Shown: piece after piece, positions 26,374 to 34,695 of the stretch
Layout: every line of letters starts with the position of its first letter
Numbering within the stretch: the stretch's first letter is position 1
Origin: Candidatus Micrarchaeota archaeon CG1_02_47_40
GTDB taxonomy: Archaea; Micrarchaeota; Micrarchaeia; Anstonellales; CG1-02-47-40
Assembly (NCBI GenBank): GCA_001871475.1
Contig: MNVE01000003.1
Coordinates: 37,837 to 101,836 of the forward strand
DNA length: 64,000 nt
Direction: 5' to 3'
Notes under the pieces: generated by a model
The model's input: the letters and a program-made list of their open reading frames with translations, nothing else
Database searches by the model: none
Told to the model about the DNA's origin: nothing
Program-made: the position numbers and the translations under genes

Positions 26374-28656
26374 ATGGACTCAAGACGGCTCCTGATTTTT
26401 CTTTTGTTCATTGCCTTTTCAATGGCGTGTCCCTACTCCTCAACATCATTCACACTTGGCACTTCCGGCACTATAAACGTGAATACTACTTTCGACCTGT
26501 CAGTCACTGCAGTCAATGACACACAGTATGCGGGCGGTTGCCAAGACACGCTGAACGCAAACAGCTTATCGGTGCTGCTGGCAAGTTCTGGGAACCCTCT
26601 TTCAAACTACGACATTTCTTCATCTTATTCCAGCACAATTGCAACTGTTACGCTCAAAATCATCTCGCTTGGAACCTACAATATCTCATTTAGCAGCGCT
26701 GGCTGCGAATACGGCCCAATTTCCGCAAGCACAATCCTCTCCATTTACGGGGGAAACTTCTCCGGGCACATCTGGAATCAGACAAGCGGCACCGCGTTTG
26801 CCGGAGCGCAGGTAATCCTCTCAAGCGCAAGCTATGGCACGCAAACCGCTTTCAGCGATGCGGCAGGATTTTACTCCTTCCCGCAAACCCCTTCCGCTTC
26901 GGGCTATACTCTCACCGTAAACGCAAGCGGCTATTTGCAAAATCAGAGCACTTCAATTTCCCTGGCAGAAAACGAGGTCAAAACAACTGATTTCATACTC
27001 TACGCAAACCAAACAAGCACGCCTGCTGCCCAAGTGAACGTCACTCTGACGGGCATCGTTTCCAACTCCTCCACAAGTTCGCCGCTTTCCTCAATAACGC
27101 TCACCCTGCAGAACTCCTCCGCAAACCTCACAAACTCCACAAACTCAAGCGGTGCATATTCTTTCGGGGGAATTGCAGAAGGTACATACACCCTCTTCAT
27201 AACCTCAAGCGGCTTCAACTATTATTCCTCCTCACTGACTCTCTCAAATGGGACAAACAGCTATGACGTTTCGCTCGTGCCCTCAAGCACCGCAAGCAAC
27301 GGCACGGTGTATGGGTACATCAGAAACTCCACAAACAACGCCTCAATCACAAATGCGACAGTGAAAATATCAAAAACAAGCTACTCAAACACCTCAAGCA
27401 CCTCCTCAAGCGGCTATTATTCCTTTTCGCAGCTTTCAGCAGGCAATTACACAATAGAAATAAACGCCACCAACTTCGTTTCGCGCCTGCTTTACTTTGA
27501 GATAAAAAATTCCACAAGCGCTGTAGAGTTGAACATTTCCATGTTCACATATGTGATTACGAACCTCGCAAACGGGGTTTCCTGCTCGCTTGATTTACAG
27601 TGCAGTTCTTTGCACTGCTGTGCCGGCATCTGCACCGAGCTTGCCTGCAACCTCCAGGACGGTTCCGTCTGCTCCGCCGCCTCGGAGTGCCTTCTGGGCA
27701 GCTACTGCTGCAACTCGCATTGCCAGAGCATTCCCTGCGTGCAGACGAATATTCCTGCCGGAGGCTTGTGCAACCAAACCTACCAGTGCATAAGCGGGCT
27801 TACCTGCTGCCAGGGGGCATGCTCGCAAACCTGTGCGCAGGCAGATGAGGCGGTGTTTATTGAAAGAAGCGAAGTGGTGGTGCTCGGCTTCAAGAGGATT
27901 GAGGTAGTGCGCACGCTCGCTTCAAACAAATCGCAGGGAACGAGCAAGATAATCCTTTCCATAACAAACAAGGATGCGGAGGGCATAAATAATTTCGAAT
28001 ACCGCGAAACAATTCCCTCCTGGGCGCACACATCAACTTTAGTTGAGTTTGGCACGCGCCCCTTCTCAAACGAAACGCAGGCAAATCAGGAACTGTTTGC
28101 TTTCTGGCGCTACTCTTCGTTTGCCCCCGGAGAGAAAATAACCCTCTTATACACAATAAACAAATACATGGACAAGCTTGACGGATTCTCCTCTTTTGCG
28201 CAGCGCTACGAGGAGACAGTGGGGCAGTCGGAAAAGGCGGCAAGGCTGATTGCGCCAGCAAGAATAAAGCTCGGGCAGCAGGTAATGATTTCAGTGAAGG
28301 ATTTGGCGGGCAACCCCATTGAAAACGCAGGGGTGGCGGTCACTGCGCCAAACTCGGTGCGCACAATCTTAATTACCGATAAGGACGGGATTGCAAAATA
28401 CGTCGCCACCATAGAGGGCAATTATTACTACTCACTTGAAGGGTATTCCCTAATAGAATCCGTGAAGAAAACAGAGGCGCTTTCAGATTACTCCGAACCT
28501 GCAAACCTGACAAACGGCACTGCTGCCGGGGAATTCCGCCTCGGCGGGCTTGACAAGATGTCAATAGGCGTCGTTATTCTCGTCCTGCTTTTAGTCGCGG
28601 CGGTGATAGTGCTTGTGCTGATTGCGCTGTTTTACTACATTTATCTGAAAAAATGA
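26374..28656 (+). CDS. Secreted/surface protein with carboxypeptidase-regulatory-like repeats, Cys-rich segment, C-terminal TM
   Basis: Signal peptide; repeats such as VYGYIRNSTNNASITNATVKI...SSGYYSFSQLSAGNYTIEI; CSSLHCCAGICTELAC...CCNSHCQSIPC. Confidence 0.82.
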   Translation: MDSRRLLIFLLFIAFSMACPYSSTSFTLGTSGTINVNTTFDLSVTAVNDTQYAGGCQDTLNANSLSVLLASSGNPLSNYDISSSYSSTIATVTLKIISLGTYNISFSSAGCEYGPISASTILSIYGGNFSGHIWNQTSGTAFAGAQVILSSASYGTQTAFSDAAGFYSFPQTPSASGYTLTVNASGYLQNQSTSISLAENEVKTTDFILYANQTSTPAAQVNVTLTGIVSNSSTSSPLSSITLTLQNSSANLTNSTNSSGAYSFGGIAEGTYTLFITSSGFNYYSSSLTLSNGTNSYDVSLVPSSTASNGTVYGYIRNSTNNASITNATVKISKTSYSNTSSTSSSGYYSFSQLSAGNYTIEINATNFVSRLLYFEIKNSTSAVELNISMFTYVITNLANGVSCSLDLQCSSLHCCAGICTELACNLQDGSVCSAASECLLGSYCCNSHCQSIPCVQTNIPAGGLCNQTYQCISGLTCCQGACSQTCAQADEAVFIERSEVVVLGFKRIEVVRTLASNKSQGTSKIILSITNKDAEGINNFEYRETIPSWAHTSTLVEFGTRPFSNETQANQELFAFWRYSSFAPGEKITLLYTINKYMDKLDGFSSFAQRYEETVGQSEKAARLIAPARIKLGQQVMISVKDLAGNPIENAGVAVTAPNSVRTILITDKDGIAKYVATIEGNYYYSLEGYSLIESVKKTEALSDYSEPANLTNGTAAGEFRLGGLDKMSIGVVILVLLLVAAVIVLVLIALFYYIYLKK

Positions 28657-28709
28657 GAAAAACGCTTCTTGAAAAAGATATAAAGGCTAATCATCATAAT
28701 TTTTCTTAA

Positions 28710-28831
28710 GCTGGGGTCGCATAGCCTGGTCAGTGCGCTGGATTGCTAATCCAGTGCCCGCAAGGGCACGCAGGTTCTCGCAGGCATTGCTTTTCGGCAT
28801 TGCATGCGGCCTAAAAATCCTGCCCTCAGCG
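28710..28831 (+). tRNA. tRNA-Ser(GCU) with T-loop intron (28778..28814)
   Basis: GCTGGGG TC GCAT AGCCTGGTCA GTGC G CTGGA TTGCTAA TCCAG, long variable arm TGCCCGCAAGGGCA, GCAGG TTC[37 nt]AAAT CCTGC CCTCAGC G. Confidence 0.9.
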
Positions 28832-28865
28832 TTTCTTTTTTTAGATTTCTTTGGAAAACTAGAAT

Positions 28866-29133
28866 GAATGGGATTCACCGGTTTTGCCGCCTTTTGCAAA
28901 GAATGGTGATTTGGGCTTACACTCCGCCTTGTATCTTGCAAGCACAAACAAGGAAAACTTAGGGCTGCTCCTTCCGGCCTGACCCGGTTTGTCTGCCTGA
29001 ATGTCCTGCAAGGCAGGGCATCGACGCTTGGGCCCAAGCCATGGATTGCAAAAAACAACGCATCCGGCTTTTCGGTCCTGCCTAAAGGGGATTTGCAGCA
29101 ACAAGGGACCCCTGGCCCCCCGACCTATCCCGA
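28866..29133 (-). ncRNA. 7S/SRP RNA (ends approximate)
   Basis: Minus strand holds helix-8 signature CCGGGTCAGGCCGGAAGGAGCAGCCC; 5' AGGTCGGGGGGCCAGGGGTCCC; GGGAT/ATCCC end pairing. Confidence 0.88.
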
Positions 29134-29230
29134 AAAATATATTGCGCGTTCCTGCTTTATAAGGCTGTTTTCCCTCCCCCAAAACCGTTATATATATATT
29201 GCGCGTTATGCTATGCAAGGGGGTGTTCTC

Positions 29231-30271
29231 ATGGAACAGACGCTATTTTCCGCAGTTGAAAGCCATCCTCAAACTTCCGATTCCGATTCTGACAATCCAG
29301 CCCCGAGAATACTCGTAGTGGGGGTGGGAGGGGCAGGCTGCAACACAATAAACCGCCTCATAAGAGGAGGGGTTTCCGGAGAAAACCTGATTGCTATAAA
29401 CACCGACAAGAAGCACCTTAACATAGTTTCCCCGCAGGCAAGAAGAATACTTATAGGTGCAAGCATAACACGCGGGCTTGGCGCTGGGGGCTTTCCCCAG
29501 ATTGCAAGAAAAAGCGCTGAAGTTTCAAGGGGAGAGCTTTCAAAGGCGATTGAAGGAACCGACCTGATTTTCATTACTGCGGGAATGGGAGGGGGCACGG
29601 GCACGGGAGCAGCACCCATAATAGCAGACATTGCAAAGGAGCAGGGCGCTCTCGTTGTTTCATTGGTAACTTACCCTTTCAAGCTTGAAAGAGCAAGGCT
29701 GAAAAAAGCGCAGGAAGGAATAGAAGAGCTGAAGCGCTCCTCGGACACTCTCGTGCTTATAGATAATAACCGCCTCCTTGAATACGCGCCGAACCTTCCA
29801 ATTGAGCGCTCGTTTGAAATCATAGACGAGATAACCTCGCGCGCAGTAAGGGGGATAACAGACACCATCTGCAAGCCCTCTCTTCTTAATCTTGATTTTG
29901 CGGATGTGCGAAGCGTGATGCAGGGAGGAGGAGTTTCCATGATTGCGGTGGGGGAAGGAGCTGGCGTTGAGAGGGTGAATGACGTTGTGAAAAATACTAT
30001 GCACCACCGCTTTCTTGATGTTGATTACGAAGGCGCAAAGGGCGCTCTTTTGCATCTTACCGGCGGGCCCGAACTTACAATTGGGGAAGTGAATGAAGTT
30101 GGGGAGCGCTTCACCGAAGCGGTTGACCGCAACGCAAACGTGGTTCTGGGCGCACGCCACGACCCTTCATTCAGCGCAAAAATAGAGGCGATAACGATTT
30201 TCACAGGGATAAAGTCGGATTATATTTTGGGAGGGGAAAGAAAGGAAGGGGGCGAAATCATCCGTATTTAG
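29231..30271 (+). CDS. ftsZ: Cell division protein FtsZ
   Basis: VVGVGGAGCNTINRL, GMGGGTGTGAAP tubulin signature. Confidence 0.96.
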   Translation: MEQTLFSAVESHPQTSDSDSDNPAPRILVVGVGGAGCNTINRLIRGGVSGENLIAINTDKKHLNIVSPQARRILIGASITRGLGAGGFPQIARKSAEVSRGELSKAIEGTDLIFITAGMGGGTGTGAAPIIADIAKEQGALVVSLVTYPFKLERARLKKAQEGIEELKRSSDTLVLIDNNRLLEYAPNLPIERSFEIIDEITSRAVRGITDTICKPSLLNLDFADVRSVMQGGGVSMIAVGEGAGVERVNDVVKNTMHHRFLDVDYEGAKGALLHLTGGPELTIGEVNEVGERFTEAVDRNANVVLGARHDPSFSAKIEAITIFTGIKSDYILGGERKEGGEIIRI

Positions 30272-30561
30272 GATTTTTCTGAAAGAGTTTCCCTTATCGC
30301 CTGCGAAATAATTTCATTTTCCGTCTTTCTTAAAGCTTCGGGCATTCTTTGATTAATAATTCCCATTACTCCTTCAAGAAGCGGATGCTTTTTCATAATC
30401 CTTTGCGCGCCCTCAAAATCGCCAAATCCATTCTTCATCATATGTGCCTGCACAGCGCAGGACAATGCCAATTTCGTCTTTCCTTTTGCAGATGCTTTGT
30501 CCGCCACTCTAATCAGTCTTATCACTAAAGGTCCCTTATCCATTCCAGGTGTGTTAGCCAT
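30268..30561 (-). CDS. Conserved small hypothetical protein
   Basis: Intact ORF with 4-nt overlap of ftsZ 3' end. Confidence 0.6.
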   Translation of the reverse strand: MANTPGMDKGPLVIRLIRVADKASAKGKTKLALSCAVQAHMMKNGFGDFEGAQRIMKKHPLLEGVMGIINQRMPEALRKTENEIISQAIRETLSEKS

Positions 30562-30595
30562 CCCACCACCCCATAATATTTACCGCGACAAACTA

Positions 30596-31813
30596 TTAAA
30601 CCTTGCTTTCAAGAAACTCCCCCAGTGCAACAGTCGCATACGCACCCTTCTGAAGGGAAAAGGAAAACACTCCTTCCTTAAAAGAGAAATCAACCAAAGG
30701 CGCAAGCGCGCACCTTTCTCCCCCTTTTGAGGAAAGCGCGGCAAACTTTTTCAGGCGGAAATTTTCAAGTGCAATCCCTTCTCTTTCCAATACCTCCTTC
30801 TCAATTTCATTCAACTCCTCTTCCTTTGTTTCATACCCAAGCAGTTTGCACACGAGAAAAGAGTCCTTTCCTTCTCTTCCAACTGCCTTCACTTCCGTAT
30901 CTGCAAACCCGAACTCATTTTTCCCGCAGTAATGCTCCCCTTCCATTGCAGTAAAATCCCTTCTCTTCACCCTTTCCTCCAGCATCAAATTGAATAAATA
31001 AGACTGATACGCATGCACAAACATAAGCGAAAGCCCTCTCGGAATCCTCTGCAATGCCCCTACAAAATCGTGCGGCAGGCTTGCAAGGTGCGCCGCCATC
31101 GTCCTTTCATATTTTAAGTGGTGCGGAAATTCCCGCAGAGCTTGCCCATAATTTCCGGTTGCAAGCAGGTTTTTTCTTGCAATAACTGATTTTTCATCCC
31201 TTTCATTTTGCGTGCCGCACAAATACTCCCCCACAGCCCCTTCAAAATCGCCCTTCAGCATCATCTTTCCTACAATATGCGTGTTCTCCCTCATTGAGCC
31301 GAATCTCTGGGTGCCGAAATAATTCGGAAAAACGCCATCCAGCTCACTGTAAATCTCCTGTACTTTTTCGCCCGTTCCCTCCCCTCCCCCTATTTTTACA
31401 GTAAATCTATTCCCCTGCAAATCCCCCATCCTAACCTGTTCATCCGCAAGCCACGCCCCGTTTATTTCCATGTCTTTTATGTGCAATGAAAGCACTTTTT
31501 CCGGCTCAACAGCAAACGCGCTCTCCAACTGCACCGTCATGGCATTCTTATCCTTCACTCCGGCATGCGAGAGCCTTTTAGGGGAGATGTGCAATCTTCT
31601 TGCAATTTCCATTTCCGCGCCCAAAGTGCTCCAGTCTTTTTTCTGCAATATAAAATGCGTGAATTTTGCGCCAGCGGAGGCAGGAGCTACCGCTTCCATC
31701 TTCTCATCCAGCGTCAATACATTCCCCTCCTTCGTTATCTCCTCCACGAAGAAGTTTGAGGAAGACGGCACAAATCCTATTCCAATCCCATCCGTTTCTG
31801 AAAGATAGCGCAT
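30596..31813 (-). CDS. truD: tRNA pseudouridine(13) synthase TruD
   Basis: THFILQKKDWSTLGAEMEIARRLHISPKRLSHAGVKDKNAMTVQ; NYFGTQRFG. Confidence 0.92.
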   Translation of the reverse strand: MRYLSETDGIGIGFVPSSSNFFVEEITKEGNVLTLDEKMEAVAPASAGAKFTHFILQKKDWSTLGAEMEIARRLHISPKRLSHAGVKDKNAMTVQLESAFAVEPEKVLSLHIKDMEINGAWLADEQVRMGDLQGNRFTVKIGGGEGTGEKVQEIYSELDGVFPNYFGTQRFGSMRENTHIVGKMMLKGDFEGAVGEYLCGTQNERDEKSVIARKNLLATGNYGQALREFPHHLKYERTMAAHLASLPHDFVGALQRIPRGLSLMFVHAYQSYLFNLMLEERVKRRDFTAMEGEHYCGKNEFGFADTEVKAVGREGKDSFLVCKLLGYETKEEELNEIEKEVLEREGIALENFRLKKFAALSSKGGERCALAPLVDFSFKEGVFSFSLQKGAYATVALGEFLESKV

Positions 31814-31896
31814 GCAAATACCCCACATATTTAAATATACTCAATAAGAATAGAGGCACTCCACATATAATATACATTAGGTTTGGTGTTCCGAAA

Positions 31897-33951
31897 ATGC
31901 AATTGATAATATGCGAAAAGCCAAAGGTTGCGCAAACCCTTGCGGAAGCGCTCTCGGAAGGGAAATTGGAAAGAAAGCGCGCCCATGATATCAATTACTA
32001 CCTTCTGGAGCGGAACGGAAAGGAAATAGCAATCGCTTCTGCAGTTGGGCACATATACTCCCTTGAGGAGGCGGGAAAGGGAAAGAGCTACTCCTATCCT
32101 GTATTTGAGGTCGGGTGGAAAAAAGCTTACGAGGTTGATAAGGGAGCGGATTACACAAGGAATTACATAGAGCTTCTGGAAGAGCTTGCGCAAAAAGCAG
32201 ACGAGTTCATAGTCGCGTGCGACTACGACATAGAGGGAAGCCTCATAGGGTATAACGTTGTGCGTTTTGCCTGCAATTCAAAGCAGGGAAAAAGGATGAA
32301 GTTCTCCGCACTGACACGCGAGGATTTGATAGAAGCATACGAAAACATGGAGGAGCTTGATTACAAAAACGCGCAGGCAGGGGAGGCGCGCCACATGCTT
32401 GACTGGTTCTGGGGCATAAACCTAAGCCGCGCGCTCATGGGGGCGCTAAAACGCGCAGGCACATTCAGAATAATGAGCATAGGAAGAGTGCAGGGTCCGG
32501 CGCTTTCCATACTTGCAAAAAAGGAAGATGAAATAAGCGCATTCAAATCCACTCCCTACTGGCAGCTTTTTTTTGAGTCAAAAAAAACCACCTTCATGCA
32601 CGAGAGGGAAAAGTTCGAGGTGAAAGAGGAAGCAGTGCGCGCGCTTTCCGCGACAGGAAAGGAAGGGAAAGTAATGCAGATAGAACGAAAGGAATATGCG
32701 CAAAAGCCGCCATTCCCCTTTGACTTGACCTCACTGCAGGTGGAGGCGCACGGCGCACTTCACATCGACCCTAAAAGGACGCTTGAGCTTGCGCAAACAC
32801 TCTACGAATCCTCCTTAATTTCCTACCCGCGCACAAGCTCGCAGAAGCTCTCCTCAAAACTCCGCCTGCCGCAAATAATCGAGAAACTTTCAAAAAACCC
32901 AAAATATTCCGTTCATGCAGGCAAGCTTCTCTCTGAAAAGCGCTTTGCCCCAAACGAGGGGAAAAAGGAAGACCCGGCACATCCTGCAATACACCCCACC
33001 GGCTTGGGAGGGAGCATGGGAGTGCAGGAGGAAAAGCTATACGATTTGATAGTGCGCCGCTTCCTCTCCACATTCGCCCAAGACGCAAGGCGCGAAAGCC
33101 AGAAAGTAGCGGTTGATTCAAACGGAGAAAAATACATTGCAAGCGGCAACCGCACGGTATTTGAGGGGTGGTTTGAAATTTACAAACCCTACCTGAAGCT
33201 GGAAGAGGTGACGCTTCCCCCATTTTCCGAAGGTGAGCGCATTGCGCTTGAAAACCTGCGGATGGAGGAGAAAAAAACAAAACCCCCAAAGAGATACACA
33301 CCCGCTTCCATTATTTCCGCACTTGAAAAAGTGAAGCTTGGCACAAAGGCAACCCGCGCCTCAATAGTTGAGACGCTTTTCAAGCGCGGCTATGTGGGGG
33401 GGAAGCAGATAGAAGTCACACCCTTTGGCATGTCGCTTTACCGCACGCTCTCCAAAAACGTCCCCGAAATACTTGATGAGGAGATGACGAGGAACATTGA
33501 GGAGGAGATGGAAAAGATACAGCTTGGCGAAATTGAGGAAGGGCGCGTGATTGAGGACGGGAAGGAAATACTCTCAAAAACACTTGAGCATTTCGTTTCC
33601 GTTGAGAAAACCATAGGCAAAACCCTCTCAAGCGGGCTTGTGGCAAAGAGGACAAGCGATTCCCTTCTTGGAAAATGCTCCTGCGGAGGGGATTTGCGCG
33701 CAATCATTTCCCGCGCAAAGAAAAGGTTTGTCGGCTGTTCCAATTACCCGAAATGCACCCTAACCTACCCACTGCCGCAGGAGGGAAAAATAGAACCTCT
33801 TGGAAGTATTTGCGAAAAGTGCAAAACCCCCCAGATAAAAGTTACGCGCAAGGGGAGAAGGCCGTTTCTGATGTGCCTTCTGCCCACCTGCGAAACCAAA
33901 AAAGACTGGGGAAAGCCGAAAAACGCAAGTAATGCACAGAAGAAAAATTAA
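31897..33951 (+). CDS. topA: DNA topoisomerase I (type IA)
   Basis: LIICEKPKVAQTLAEAL, ACDYDIEGSLIG, FRIMSIGRVQGPAL, ISYPRTSSQ; C-terminal Cys4 zinc ribbons. Confidence 0.95.
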   Translation: MQLIICEKPKVAQTLAEALSEGKLERKRAHDINYYLLERNGKEIAIASAVGHIYSLEEAGKGKSYSYPVFEVGWKKAYEVDKGADYTRNYIELLEELAQKADEFIVACDYDIEGSLIGYNVVRFACNSKQGKRMKFSALTREDLIEAYENMEELDYKNAQAGEARHMLDWFWGINLSRALMGALKRAGTFRIMSIGRVQGPALSILAKKEDEISAFKSTPYWQLFFESKKTTFMHEREKFEVKEEAVRALSATGKEGKVMQIERKEYAQKPPFPFDLTSLQVEAHGALHIDPKRTLELAQTLYESSLISYPRTSSQKLSSKLRLPQIIEKLSKNPKYSVHAGKLLSEKRFAPNEGKKEDPAHPAIHPTGLGGSMGVQEEKLYDLIVRRFLSTFAQDARRESQKVAVDSNGEKYIASGNRTVFEGWFEIYKPYLKLEEVTLPPFSEGERIALENLRMEEKKTKPPKRYTPASIISALEKVKLGTKATRASIVETLFKRGYVGGKQIEVTPFGMSLYRTLSKNVPEILDEEMTRNIEEEMEKIQLGEIEEGRVIEDGKEILSKTLEHFVSVEKTIGKTLSSGLVAKRTSDSLLGKCSCGGDLRAIISRAKKRFVGCSNYPKCTLTYPLPQEGKIEPLGSICEKCKTPQIKVTRKGRRPFLMCLLPTCETKKDWGKPKNASNAQKKN

Positions 33952-33989
33952 AAAATGATTGCCGAGTTATATATGCGAGGCGATTAAAC

Positions 33990-34631
33990 ATGAAAAACAG
34001 CTTTTCCGCGCTTTTTGGGGTATTTTTGCTTCTTTTTTCCGCCGGGATTTCCTTTGCGGTTTCTGACTGCAGCGACTTGACGAAATACGGGGAATGCTCC
34101 ACAACCATTGCAGGCAAATACTGCACCGGATATCCCGCGCCCACCCTGCAGGATTATGCAAGCAAATGCGGCTGCACGGCTGTTGCCGGATACACGGTTG
34201 ACCCTGCCGACCCTGACAAGTGCGTGGCGCTGGAAACGGGCTGCGCGAACAACAACCCTGCCTGCGGCGCGGATTACAACTGCGTTAGCAATGCTTGCGT
34301 GAAGAAAGCAGGATGCCAGTACTTAAACCCTCCATGCAACCCGGATGAGACGTGCACGAGCAACGCATGCGTGAAAAAATCAGGATGCGAATTTTCAAAT
34401 CCGCCATGCCCAACCGGGAAGATGTGCCAGAGCAACGAGTGCGTTTCACTTGGTGGAACTCCGACCCCTCCACCTGTCGACAATCAGCCGGATACCACTC
34501 CCTCTTCAAACTCCATTGCAGGGCCTGATCTTTTAGTGCACGAGCCGCGCAATGAGGGGTTTGCCTGCTGTGCAAGCTCACTGGCAATCTTATTTACGGG
34601 AATGTTCGCGGCTTTCAAAAAAAGTGAGTAA
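33990..34631 (+). CDS. Secreted Cys-rich repeat protein with C-terminal TM
   Basis: Signal peptide; repeats NPACGADYNCVSNACVKKAGC / NPPCNPDETCTSNACVKKSGC / NPPCPTGKMCQSNECV. Confidence 0.75.
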   Translation: MKNSFSALFGVFLLLFSAGISFAVSDCSDLTKYGECSTTIAGKYCTGYPAPTLQDYASKCGCTAVAGYTVDPADPDKCVALETGCANNNPACGADYNCVSNACVKKAGCQYLNPPCNPDETCTSNACVKKSGCEFSNPPCPTGKMCQSNECVSLGGTPTPPPVDNQPDTTPSSNSIAGPDLLVHEPRNEGFACCASSLAILFTGMFAAFKKSE

Positions 34632-34695
34632 GGGTTTCAGGAAAAGCTAATTTCCTAGGCAAAAACATGCATATTTCATGCGATTTGGAAGTAAG

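Noticed and set aside
28859-29218. 119-aa minus-strand ORF
   Set aside because: Lies across the SRP RNA; RNA signature is much stronger than the coding evidence.
34285-34587. 100-aa minus-strand ORF opposite the Cys-rich protein
   Set aside because: Shadow ORF arising from Cys-repeat composition on the other strand.
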